Of a stretch of 14,581 nt of DNA, positions 1 through 6,420 are shown one piece after another. The stretch's first letter is position 1, and each line of letters opens with the position of its first letter. The position numbers were made by a program, and so were the translations under genes. The DNA comes from Candidatus Woesearchaeota archaeon (GTDB lineage Archaea > Nanobdellota > Nanobdellia > Woesearchaeales > UBA525). The notes beneath the pieces are model-generated. The model made no database searches and was not told where the DNA came from. It saw only the letters and a program-made list of their open reading frames with translations. Location of the stretch: assembly GCA_027371725.1 (NCBI GenBank), contig DAHXMN010000009.1:1-14581 (forward strand). The letters run 5' to 3'.

Positions 1-1
1 C

Positions 2-310
2 GAGGAGGGCGTCAAGGAGGCGGTCAGGGACCATATCGCCGCGGCAGGGAGCGGTCCTTGCCTGCGCCTGACGCGCTTCAAGGAGGAGTATCTGCCCGGC
101 CGGCTCAAGGAACGCATCCTCCATGAGTATCTGTACAGCCCCGACTCCCTCGCCAGGATCGCGGCCAGGCTCAGCGGCGACTCGGGGCTTAGGATCGGGG
201 TGGCCGACCTCTCGCATCTCGCGGCGCAGGAGATACTCAAGGATGACCGCCTCGATAGCCGTTCCCCGGCCAGGACTGACCGCCCCCGCCCCGCGCGTTA
301 CGAACGCTAA
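2..310 (+). CDS. C-terminal fragment of an unrecognised protein
   Basis: An open frame runs from the window edge to a TAA stop, giving the last 102 residues of a protein whose start lies outside the window. The visible part is charged and mostly helical in character, beginning EEGVKEAVRDHIAAAG and continuing through FKEEYLPGRLKERILHEYLY and SPDSLARIAARLSGD, then ending in an Arg/Pro-rich tail (SPARTDRPRPARYER) that looks disordered. There is no membrane segment. The gene lies 76 bases upstream of and in the same direction as the L35Ae gene, but L35Ae has its own TATA box, so the two need not be co-transcribed. I do not recognise the family. Codon use (GC-rich third positions) matches the neighbouring genes, which supports it being real coding sequence. 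Confidence 0.6.
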   Translation, partial: EEGVKEAVRDHIAAAGSGPCLRLTRFKEEYLPGRLKERILHEYLYSPDSLARIAARLSGDSGLRIGVADLSHLAAQEILKDDRLDSRSPARTDRPRPARYER

Positions 311-355
311 GGACGCAAGGACTGACGCAATCACTCCTCTTCCCAGCCAGTAAGC

Positions 356-364
356 TTTATAAAG
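356..364 (+). promoter_or_regulatory. TATA box of the L35Ae gene
   Basis: The sequence TTTATAAAG is a consensus archaeal TATA box. Its centre is about 27 bases before the ATG at 387, so transcription should begin at or within a base or two of the start codon and the message would be leaderless. No Shine-Dalgarno sequence is present, in agreement. Confidence 0.75.
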
Positions 365-386
365 GGATGGTTGTTCTCGGCACGGT

Positions 387-641
387 ATGAAAGGAACGAT
401 CATGAACTACCGTCGGAGCGCTCACCGTACCAGCGGCAACCAGGTCATCATCCAGCCGGACGGCATCGAGACCCGCGAGGCCGCGGCGAAGCTCGTCGGG
501 AAGAAGGTGACGTGGAACACGGGCAAGCGCGCCATCGCCGGCGAAGTGGCGAGCGCGCACGGCAAGAAAGGTGCCGTCAGGGTCCGCTTCGAGACCGGGA
601 TGCCCGGCCAGTGCGTCGGCCAGGAGATCTCGATTCTCTAA
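387..641 (+). CDS. rpl35ae: Large-subunit ribosomal protein L35Ae
   Basis: This 84-residue protein is the archaeal/eukaryotic L35Ae (eL33) protein of the large ribosomal subunit, a small basic beta-barrel that binds 23S rRNA. The start MKGTIMNYRRS, the central EAAAKLVGKKVTWNTGK, and especially the C-terminal stretch with HGKKGAVRVRFETGMPGQ are hallmarks of the family, and the length is the usual one. The ATG at 387 is preferred over in-frame alternatives because the MKG start matches the family and because the TATA box is spaced for a leaderless transcript from it. It is followed by a pyrimidine-rich tract that probably terminates transcription. Bacteria lack this protein, so it fixes the host as an archaeon. 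Confidence 0.96.
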   Translation: MKGTIMNYRRSAHRTSGNQVIIQPDGIETREAAAKLVGKKVTWNTGKRAIAGEVASAHGKKGAVRVRFETGMPGQCVGQEISIL

Positions 642-642
642 A

Positions 643-680
643 GTCATTCTTCTTTCTTCTGCGATTCCTCCTCTTCCTTT
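643..680 (+). terminator. Pyrimidine-rich terminator after L35Ae
   Basis: Immediately after the L35Ae stop the + strand has repeated T runs separated by C (CATTCTTCTTTCTTC, then CCTCCTCTTCCTTT). Archaeal RNA polymerase terminates at such T-rich stretches without needing a hairpin. The position is as expected for the end of a single-gene transcript. Confidence 0.5.
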
Positions 681-734
681 AATGATTCTTCTTGCCGGTG
701 ATTCTCTTGAGAGAAGATGACTCGTCTTGATTAT

Positions 735-855
735 TCAGCGTTGCCTTGGATTCATGCCGGATGCGAAGATGGGCTCGCGTTTTCCACGAGGCCATAATTC
801 TGAGCGTCCGACAATTTCTCGGACCGGAGGGAGAACAAGGTCTCCGCAACGCTGA
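735..855 (+). ncRNA. Possible structured non-coding RNA
   Basis: No credible reading frame fills 642-897. Bases 735-744 (TCAGCGTTGC) pair perfectly with 846-855 (GCAACGCTGA), making a 10-bp closing stem around 101 bases. Inside it are three further hairpins: 769-777 with 787-795 (two 4-bp blocks around one mismatch), 806-811 with 819-824 (GTCCGA/TCGGAC), and 826-830 with 841-845, the last abutting the closing stem. A T6 tract follows at 890-895 and could be the terminator. A weak TATA-like CTTTAATG lies near 677. The strand is inferred from the T tract. The fold was traced by hand, and I do not recognise the family; it has no 5S, tRNA or C/D-box signature. Confidence 0.35.
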
Positions 856-885
856 GACGTAACGGTAGGTAAAGAGCCAGAGAAT

Positions 886-897
886 GCCTCTTTTTTC
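886..897 (+). terminator. T-rich tract after the possible RNA
   Basis: The + strand reads GCCTCTTTTTTC directly downstream of the folded segment at 735-855, typical of an archaeal terminator. It abuts the stop codon of the convergent membrane-protein gene on the - strand. Confidence 0.35.
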
Positions 898-1281
898 TCA
901 GTCCATGATGAAGCAAGCGATCATCAGGAACAGGCCTTCCAGCATGAAGAGGATCTCGTAGACGATCCCGAACGCGGCCATGAAACCGAGGCTGAACGCG
1001 ATCACCTTCATCGAGCTGAGCACCGCGACGAGACCCAACGCGAGGACGACGAGGCCGACGATCAACGTGCCCATCCCGACGCCGCTATGGAAGGTGAACT
1101 CGAAGAAGCTGTCCACGATGATGTAGAGGCCGCCGAACGCGACGATGTACGCGAGGACGACGCCCGGCACGCTCTTCGTCAGGTTGAAGAGCCACGCATC
1201 CTTGCCGATGAGCGGGAACAGCCCGAGGACGAAGATGATGGCGCCGACGAAGAAACTGATCCAATGGCGGATACTGTGCAT
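898..1281 (-). CDS. Small four-helix membrane protein, unknown function
   Basis: The 127-residue product is almost entirely hydrophobic, with four predicted membrane helices: about residues 7-25 (ISFFVGAIIFVLGLFPLIG), 37-58, 70-90 and 94-125. It has short polar loops and no recognisable catalytic motif. The start is supported by a good ribosome binding site, GGAGAGGTGA, ending four bases before the ATG, and by a TATA box at 1318-1326 that sits between it and the end of operon I, so it seems to be transcribed on its own. The last helix is rich in Met and Phe (FMLEGLFLMIACF). I do not recognise the family; proteins of this size and pattern are common among archaeal hypotheticals. Confidence 0.8.
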   Translation of the reverse strand: MHSIRHWISFFVGAIIFVLGLFPLIGKDAWLFNLTKSVPGVVLAYIVAFGGLYIIVDSFFEFTFHSGVGMGTLIVGLVVLALGLVAVLSSMKVIAFSLGFMAAFGIVYEILFMLEGLFLMIACFIMD

Positions 1282-1317
1282 CGATTCACCTCTCCTTCCA
1301 TCCTACGGCAAAGGGTG

Positions 1318-1326
1318 TTTATAAAA
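1318..1326 (-). promoter_or_regulatory. TATA box for the small membrane protein
   Basis: On the - strand this reads TTTTATAAA, centred about 41 bases before the ATG at 1281. The implied start of transcription near 1296 leaves a leader of about 15 bases that contains the GGAGAGGTGA ribosome binding site. Confidence 0.65.
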
Positions 1327-1336
1327 GTTGCGGGGA

Positions 1337-2320
1337 TCATGCTGCGAGCTGGCCGCTCTCAATCCTGGAACCGCGCTGCACGACCGCGAGGATGGCCCTG
1401 AGATGCTGCGTCTCATCCTCTTGCTCCTTCTTCAGGAGCGCTTGAAGCTCTTGGAGATCGTGCTCAGGGAATTTCGCGGCGGCGAGCGTCTTGAAGAAAT
1501 CCTCGAAGAACGCCTCGTCCTTGAGGTACTCGAAATAGATGTCGACGCAGACCTTCATAGTGATGGTGAACGCCAGCTCCGATTCCTTGAAGAGCTTCGT
1601 GAACTTCGTCATGGCTCCTGAGATGTGCGCCTGGTTCGCCTCGAGATCCGCCAGCAGGCGTTGGACCTTCTTGGCGTCCCTCTCCGACTGGAGGGCGTGG
1701 AGGATGTCCATGACCCTGCGTTCTTCCTTGAGGAGGTCGTTCTCGGCGCGCGTCTCCTGACGGACCTCTCCCCTGAGCTGCCAGAGCCGGTCCATGAGGC
1801 TCATGACGTTCGAGACGGAGAAGACGAGCGTCTGCAACCGCCCTTTCTCATGTTGCGCCTGACGGTTGACGGCGAGATACTGGTTGTAGAGCTCCTGCTC
1901 CTCGAGCTTCTCGTCCGCGAGCAGCTGTTTCCTCATGGCGTTGAACCCGTCGATGACCTTGCCGAGCACGGGCGAAGGGTGCGCCCGATTGACCTCTTCG
2001 AGCTGCCGGATCGCGTCTTCGAACCCCCTCTCGATCGCAGCGACATCCTTCACCGTGCGGTACTCGGCGATGAACGTGTTCCGCTCCATGTAGGTGAGAT
2101 CGTCGATCTGCTCGGAGAACGCTTCCAATTCCTTCTTCGAGAGGCCGATCACCGCGTCGACGTCGCCGCGGTCGGCGCTCGCCTTCAGCGCAGGCAGGCC
2201 CTTCTTGTCGAGCTCCTCCTTCTCCCGCAGGTCCTTCATCAGGTGCCGCCGCGCCACGCGCAGCAGGCTCCTGCTCGTCCGCAGCATCGTCGCCATCCGC
2301 GCCTCGAGGAAATGGAACAT
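1337..2320 (-). CDS. Coiled-coil protein, last gene of operon I
   Basis: The 327-residue product is highly charged and helical, without a signal peptide or membrane span. The N-terminus (MFHFLEARMATMLRTSRSLLRVARRHLMK) could form a basic amphipathic helix suited to a membrane surface. Long Glu/Lys/Leu-rich heptad-like stretches follow, for example residues 105-160 and 190-235. A hydrophobic patch with aromatics (VCVDIYFEYLKDEAFFEDFFKTL) lies near residues 255-280. The ATG at 2320 has the ribosome binding site AAAGGTGG four bases upstream and lies 20 bases after the stop of the preceding gene, so it is very likely translated from the same message. I do not recognise the family; a scaffold or peripheral membrane partner of the upstream membrane proteins is an inference from context. 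Confidence 0.8.
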   Translation of the reverse strand: MFHFLEARMATMLRTSRSLLRVARRHLMKDLREKEELDKKGLPALKASADRGDVDAVIGLSKKELEAFSEQIDDLTYMERNTFIAEYRTVKDVAAIERGFEDAIRQLEEVNRAHPSPVLGKVIDGFNAMRKQLLADEKLEEQELYNQYLAVNRQAQHEKGRLQTLVFSVSNVMSLMDRLWQLRGEVRQETRAENDLLKEERRVMDILHALQSERDAKKVQRLLADLEANQAHISGAMTKFTKLFKESELAFTITMKVCVDIYFEYLKDEAFFEDFFKTLAAAKFPEHDLQELQALLKKEQEDETQHLRAILAVVQRGSRIESGQLAA

Positions 2321-2340
2321 GGTACCACCTTTTTAATTGA

Positions 2341-4008
2341 TTACTTCGACCCCGGAATACTAAGATCGATATCTTTCTTATTTTTCTTGGGTTTTGCCTT
2401 CTCGACCTCGGTCTTTATTTTTTCCAACAGAGTATTCATTTCTTCCGTTGAGAACTTGCTCGCGGTATCTCTCCAATATGGTTCAAGGTTCGCGATATTT
2501 ATGTAGAGCCTCGTCGGCAACATATCAAGAGTTTTTTTGAGTTCTTCATCTTTCATATCGGGTTTTATCTTCTTGTTATATGCCCACAGAAGACTGCAGG
2601 CAAGATAAAGTCCTTTCCATGCATCTCCTTTCTCGCTCAATACAGGAAGGAGAATTTCAGGGTTCTCTTTGTTATCTTTTTCATCATCAACAATTTTTTT
2701 AACATCCTCTACAAATTTTTTCAGTGACAGGTAATATTCTTTGGTCATCCATTTGAGCGGATGATCGCCCTCTTTCGATCCTTCTTTCCGGATGTCGTCT
2801 ATATCCTTAGTGATTTTCTTGACTTCCTTCTCCGCATTTCTTTCCTCTTCAGCTCGCGATGACTTTTGAGGATCCTCCCACACGTCCCACTTCCAGTGGA
2901 GGAGGCTCCAGTCCATGTTCCAGGCGCTCGCCCCGTTGAACTTGAAGCGCAGGAGATCGAACTTCCTGATGCGTGCGACGCCGAGCATCACCACCTCATC
3001 TTCCTTGAGGTCGAACGGAACCACGTTATTGGCGCCGTGCGGCCTGCCCTGGAGCGCGCCTTTCCTGCTCAGTCCCATCCACCCGAGATAATAACCATCA
3101 ACACGCCCCTCTTCCTTGCCGCCGATGCCGGCGAGGAGGTTGTCGAGGTGCTTGTTCGGGGTCTCGGTGTAGTTCGGCTTGAGATCGCCGCGGTTGCGCG
3201 GATAGTGGTTGCCGTCGCGGAGCTTCACGGCGTCCTCTTTCTTGATGCGCCACCATGTGAACGCGTAGAGGCCGTTCTGCCACCAGCGTTTTCCCTCGAG
3301 GCCGGCCGGCACTTGGAAGCTGCCACCCTCGCCGGGTTGGGCGAGTTGTCGAGTCTCACTCTCCTCGACCCATTTCTGGATATCCTGTGGGGTGGTCTGC
3401 TCGAGCTTCTTCTGCGCGGTCTCACTCTCCCGTTCTTTCTCGTCTGCAGGTCTGAGATCATTCTCGATGTTCGCAAATTCTTTCTCGAATGCAGCATCGA
3501 AGAATTGTCGAGGCGTGTCGAGTTTAATTTCTGAAAAGGTCTTATCAGAGAATGTGTTCTCGAGAATATCTTTCTCACGCTGCTTGATTGCGTCAATCAT
3601 GTGAGGGATAACTACTCCTTGGTATACATCCCTGTGAAGCACCCAGTAACCAGTTCTGTTGAGGCTCTTTGAATCTTCATTATCTATGAAGAACGCTTTC
3701 GCTTGCTCCTTGTGACCACCTTCATGTTTCTGCGCATAGTTCAGCGCACTTAGATGATATTGCTGAAGGGCTTTGACGATCGCCTGTTCGAGGAGAATCT
3801 TTATCTGTGGAAGGACCCGTATGAAGAACGGTTCACGAGAAATCTGTTCGACGCCGGTTTTTTCAAAATAACTCTGAAGATATGTGCTGAACTTGAAGGT
3901 ATTAAATTCCTCCAAAGACATAGTCTCAAAATCGCTTTTCAGCGTCCCGAGCAGAGTAATTACATCTGGCTCGATTGTGTTTCTGACACGTGAATCAGTC
4001 TCTGCCAT
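2341..4008 (-). CDS. Large unrecognised protein of mosaic composition
   Basis: The product is about 555 residues, soluble, and unknown to me. An N-terminal helical part (1-190) is followed by a Glu/Gln-rich linker (190-225). A compact middle domain (about 225-380) is rich in Trp, Gly and Asn and includes KRWWQNGLYAFTWWRIKKED, YYLGWMGLSRKGALQGRPHG and WNMDWSLLHWKWDVWED. A helical Lys-rich C-terminal part runs from 385 to the end. The ATG at 4008 lies two bases after the stop of the preceding gene; a TTG at 4014 overlapping that stop would add two residues. Neither has a clear ribosome binding site, so translation is probably coupled. The DNA for the two outer parts is AT-rich while the middle (about 2860-3430) is GC-rich like the rest of the window, suggesting parts of different origin. 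Confidence 0.8.
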   Translation of the reverse strand: MAETDSRVRNTIEPDVITLLGTLKSDFETMSLEEFNTFKFSTYLQSYFEKTGVEQISREPFFIRVLPQIKILLEQAIVKALQQYHLSALNYAQKHEGGHKEQAKAFFIDNEDSKSLNRTGYWVLHRDVYQGVVIPHMIDAIKQREKDILENTFSDKTFSEIKLDTPRQFFDAAFEKEFANIENDLRPADEKERESETAQKKLEQTTPQDIQKWVEESETRQLAQPGEGGSFQVPAGLEGKRWWQNGLYAFTWWRIKKEDAVKLRDGNHYPRNRGDLKPNYTETPNKHLDNLLAGIGGKEEGRVDGYYLGWMGLSRKGALQGRPHGANNVVPFDLKEDEVVMLGVARIRKFDLLRFKFNGASAWNMDWSLLHWKWDVWEDPQKSSRAEEERNAEKEVKKITKDIDDIRKEGSKEGDHPLKWMTKEYYLSLKKFVEDVKKIVDDEKDNKENPEILLPVLSEKGDAWKGLYLACSLLWAYNKKIKPDMKDEELKKTLDMLPTRLYINIANLEPYWRDTASKFSTEEMNTLLEKIKTEVEKAKPKKNKKDIDLSIPGSK

Positions 4009-4010
4009 TT

Positions 4011-4754
4011 TCAATCAATCTGCCCCGCGAGGGTCGCGTGATCAGGATAGCGCGTGACGGAGAGTATCTTCGGCTCGAAGCCCTCGTCCTTCTGGCCTTT
4101 CTTCCGCTTGAGCCGGACGTGGAAGACCTCCTCCTTGTCTTTCTCGAGCAGGAACCAGTCCTTCATGACGTACCGATCGGAGCTGAGCCAGCCGATGCCG
4201 GCCGCGGCGCCGAGGATGCCGAGGATCCGGCCGCCCATGACCGTGGCGACCGCGTACTGGAAGAAGTTCCGGTGCGTCGCCTTCACCATGATCTGGCCGG
4301 CAGGGATCCGTTTCGGGCCGTACGTGCCGTTTGTGCCGGTGTAGCCGTGCATCTTCCGTTCCATCTTCGGCAGCTTCGCATGCTTGACGACGACGTACGC
4401 ACCCTGAATCGGAGTATCATCCTCGTCAGTCACGTAGACCGTCACCGTGCCGAAACCGTCCGTCCATTCAGGATACTCCTTGCTCTTGTCCTCGGGGGCG
4501 TTGTTCTCGCCGCCGTCGGTCGAGTTCTTGCCTTTCCTGCCGCTCTTCCCGGAACCGTCGTCATCTCTCCCGCCTCGCCCGTCCTTGCCGCCGCCGAAGA
4601 GTCCGCCGATGCCGTTGCCGCTGGTGACGAGCTGGAAGAGCATGTAGATGATGGCGAGGACGACCGCGAGGGTGAGGTAGTCGAGGATGATGCCGAGGAA
4701 GACGCTCGCCACGCCCTGGGACGAGGCGAAGTTGATCGCTGCGAAGAAGGCCAT
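4011..4754 (-). CDS. Membrane-anchored beta-sandwich protein
   Basis: This 247-residue protein starts with a hydrophobic segment (about 15-44, VASVFLGIILDYLTLAVVLA) that should anchor it in the membrane. A flexible Gly/Asp/Lys-rich linker (46-98) follows. Residues 102-168 (GTVTVYVTDEDDTPIQGAYV, then YTGTNGTYGPKRIPAGQIMV) have the strand pattern and the G-x-Y/F-x-x-x-x-IPAG turn typical of carboxypeptidase-regulatory-like or Cna-B-like beta-sandwiches, which are usually outside the cell. A second hydrophobic stretch (170-192, Gly/Ala-rich) may enter the membrane, and a basic segment (RLKRKKGQK) follows. Its ATG overlaps the stop of the upstream gene by one base (TGATG), indicating translational coupling. 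The domain assignment is by pattern only. Confidence 0.8.
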   Translation of the reverse strand: MAFFAAINFASSQGVASVFLGIILDYLTLAVVLAIIYMLFQLVTSGNGIGGLFGGGKDGRGGRDDDGSGKSGRKGKNSTDGGENNAPEDKSKEYPEWTDGFGTVTVYVTDEDDTPIQGAYVVVKHAKLPKMERKMHGYTGTNGTYGPKRIPAGQIMVKATHRNFFQYAVATVMGGRILGILGAAAGIGWLSSDRYVMKDWFLLEKDKEEVFHVRLKRKKGQKDEGFEPKILSVTRYPDHATLAGQID

Positions 4755-5347
4755 CAGCGCTTCCTCCGCAATCTCTCGGCGATCTTCTCGACGGGGATGA
4801 ACAGTATCAACGGCAGTCCGATCGCGTTGTGGTAGATGTCGAGGATGCCGAGGAGCAGGAAGAGGAGGATGACGGCGAACAACCGCGAGATGAAGCTCTT
4901 GTTCAGCGGCTTCACCGCGACGTAGATGCCGAGGACGACGATGCCGATGGGGACGAGGCCGCTGAAGACCGCGGTGATGATGCCGCCGTTCGCGGTCAGC
5001 CAGTTCTCAGGCATCATGAACGCGCTGATCGCCGCGAACACCGCCGCGATGACGCCAGCCGTCTTCCGGTCGAACATGGTGCCGTTCTTCGTCTTGAGCT
5101 TGCCGAAGACCCAGAACGCGACGGCCATGAAGAGGACGAAAAGGCAGAAGCGGAGGAAGCCGAGCTGCACGTACGGGTCGTGCAGGATGGTGATGTTGAA
5201 CATCTGGCTGATCAGGCCGACGACGTTGTTGAGCGGGGAGATGCCGGTGTATCCTTGGGTCGCGGCGACGAGCGGCAGGGGGAGGACGAGAAGGAACGGC
5301 AGCGCGAGGACTCGACCGAATCGCTTCAGGAAATGGCTGTCCACCAC
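4754..5347 (-). CDS. Multi-helix membrane protein, first gene of operon I
   Basis: The product (196-197 residues) begins with a typical signal peptide or first helix (KRFGRVLALPFLLVLPLPLVAA, possible cleavage after VAA). Further membrane helices lie at about 63-83, 97-112, 122-146, 154-170 and 176-187, and a positively charged tail (EKIAERLRRKR) should stay inside the cell. There are two adjacent GTG start candidates, at 5347 and 5344. The second is better spaced from the GGTGGTG ribosome binding site. A TATA box at 5387-5395 precedes it, so it heads operon I. I do not recognise the family. With the anchored beta-sandwich protein it may form the membrane part of a complex. Confidence 0.8.
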   Translation of the reverse strand: MVDSHFLKRFGRVLALPFLLVLPLPLVAATQGYTGISPLNNVVGLISQMFNITILHDPYVQLGFLRFCLFVLFMAVAFWVFGKLKTKNGTMFDRKTAGVIAAVFAAISAFMMPENWLTANGGIITAVFSGLVPIGIVVLGIYVAVKPLNKSFISRLFAVILLFLLLGILDIYHNAIGLPLILFIPVEKIAERLRRKR

Positions 5348-5386
5348 TACACCACCGATTTCTTTTCCACTCCCTGAGAGGAGATG

Positions 5387-5395
5387 TTTATAAAA
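5387..5395 (-). promoter_or_regulatory. TATA box of operon I
   Basis: The - strand reads TTTTATAAA, about 43-46 bases before the GTG start candidates, implying a leader of roughly 17-20 bases. The box is nearly symmetrical and could also act on the + strand, but the + strand gene at 5470 has a better-spaced candidate of its own. Confidence 0.6.
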
Positions 5396-5440
5396 CTTTC
5401 TAAATTCTTGAACGGTTCTTCCTCGACAAAACCGGGAATG

Positions 5441-5448
5441 TTCTTAAG
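5441..5448 (+). promoter_or_regulatory. Possible TATA box of the broken membrane gene
   Basis: TTCTTAAG is centred about 26 bases before the ATG at 5470, the spacing seen for the leaderless genes in this window. The match to the consensus is weak. Confidence 0.3.
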
Positions 5449-5469
5449 CGAGCGATCGGGGTCGAGCGG

Positions 5470-6001
5470 ATGGCGTTTTTCCCGAGCGTCTGGCGCGCGT
5501 TCGGAGAGCTTTCACGCGCCTTTCGTCGGCCGCAGTCTCTGGTGGCGGCTCGCGCCGGTGCTCGCGTCCTGGCCCGTCCTGGAGAGTTATCTTGATCGGC
5601 ACAAGGGCGAACGCCTCGGATGGAACACCGCTCCCGGCAACGCGATCAACTTCTTCTGGATCAGCTTGGCGGGCGATGCAGCCGCTCTTCAACGTGCCGC
5701 TCGGCGAAACGTTCCCGCTCGACCGGTTCTTCGTCATCCTGCCGATCCTCGCGTACGGGCTCTTCGTCGGCTACATCTCCTTCGGCCACAAGCTCGGCGA
5801 ACGAGTCGCATACGCGCCGGCGTACCCCTGGTCATCTACTACTTGTGCGTCTTCGCAATCCTCAGGGGGAACGAGGCGCTCGACGTCAACCGGTACTTCC
5901 TCTTCGCAGCCGTCCTGCTCTTCGGCGTCGTCTACGGGCTGCGTGGGCTCTTCTTCTGGCCGCTGCCGGACACGGAAGGGCCGATGGGCGGCGACAAGTG
6001 A
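5470..6001 (+). pseudogene. Membrane-protein gene with three frameshifts
   Basis: A single membrane-protein sequence of about 176 residues can be read only by changing frame three times. Frame 1 gives MAFFPSVWRAFGELSRAF through RRPQSL. Frame 2 then gives WRLAPVLASWPVLESYLDRH to INFFWISLAGD. Frame 3 gives QPLFNVPLGETFPLDRFFV to GERVAYAPAY. Frame 2 then resumes with PLVIYYLCVFAILRGNEALD to the TGA stop. The breaks fall near 5541 (one extra G in CTGGTGG), near 5681 (one extra G) and near 5826 (one C short in a C run). The last three segments hold hydrophobic helices. Two insertions and one deletion restore the frame exactly. It is either a decayed gene or a site of sequencing error. The family is unknown to me. 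Confidence 0.6.
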
Positions 6002-6032
6002 ATCGTTGACGAACGACAATGATGTGCCTCCC

Positions 6033-6064
6033 AGTTATATATTTATTAAGTTATATATTTATTA
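6033..6064. repeat. Perfect 16-base tandem duplication
   Basis: AGTTATATATTTATTA occurs twice head to tail with no mismatch, at the left edge of the AT-rich island. The perfect match suggests a recent duplication by slippage or recombination. Confidence 0.9.
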
Positions 6065-6083
6065 TAACAAATCATATTTATGA

Positions 6084-6174
6084 AATCTGTGGTTTTTGAT
6101 TGAAATATTTAGAATTAGTATTATTATAATGACTGTGCTTTTTGCTTAAAACTTATATAATATATTTTGCAATA
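6084..6174 (+). repeat. Two diverged copies of a 45-base unit, left AT island
   Basis: Units at 6084-6129 and 6130-6174 align with each other and with three units in the right island (8491-8625). Their cores are TGTGGTTTTTGATTGAAATA and TGTGCTTTTTGCTTAAAACT. Outside the core the first unit still matches the first unit of the right island (TTAGAATT against TATAGAATTT). Weaker partial matches to the core continue at about 6161-6182 and 6218-6240. The region has no convincing long reading frame. Confidence 0.6.
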
Positions 6175-6186
6175 GATATTATGACC

Positions 6187-6206
6187 AATAGTTATACATA
6201 ACTATT
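6187..6206. repeat. Near-perfect inverted repeat downstream of the recombinase
   Basis: AATAGTTAT and ATAACTATT are perfect inverted 9-base arms around a 2-base centre (AC). Read as 7-base arms around a 6-base centre (ATACAT), this has the geometry of a Xer recombination site, but it does not match the known dif arm sequences. It could equally be an operator or a terminator hairpin. Confidence 0.5.
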
Positions 6207-6261
6207 TGATTCTTATTTGTTTCTCTTGCAATCAATATTATATGCAATATTTGTATTTCAC

Positions 6262-6402
6262 ATGACGGAACACATAGTAGTACAAATATTTAGTTTTTCC
6301 CAGAGAAAAAAAGATTATGAAAATTATAATATCTGCCTAAAGGTTATAGAAACCATGCTCGAAGGAGAAAAAACGACGAACCTAAGAACAGAGATTGGCT
6401 GA
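6262..6402 (+). CDS. Possible 46-residue leaderless gene in the AT island
   Basis: An ATG at 6262 opens a frame of 46 residues, with N-terminus MTEHIVVQIFSFSQRKKDYE and a C-terminal part MLEGEKTTNLRTEIG, ending 18 bases before the stop of the convergent recombinase gene. A TATA-like TATTATATG at about 6236-6244 lies 22-26 bases upstream, as expected for a leaderless start, and there is no ribosome binding site. The codons are AT-rich, unlike the rest of the window, so if real it was probably acquired. An upstream TTG at 6217 could add 15 hydrophobic residues. I do not recognise the product; a chance frame in AT-rich DNA is a real alternative. Confidence 0.3.
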   Translation: MTEHIVVQIFSFSQRKKDYENYNICLKVIETMLEGEKTTNLRTEIG

Positions 6403-6420
6403 GCAGAGGACAAAGACCGC

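Noticed and set aside
735..855. Folded segment as a 5S rRNA
   Set aside because: The length and 10-bp closing stem fit, but the conserved 5S loop sequences (such as CCGAAC) are absent on both strands.
905..911. C box ATGATGA on the + strand
   Set aside because: It lies within the 3' end of the - strand membrane-protein gene and has no matching D box at the right distance.
1625..2506. Long + strand frame of 293 codons opposite the coiled-coil gene
   Set aside because: It is an antisense shadow with a Glu/Asp/Arg/Leu-rich product and no start signals, and it crosses the gap between two real genes.
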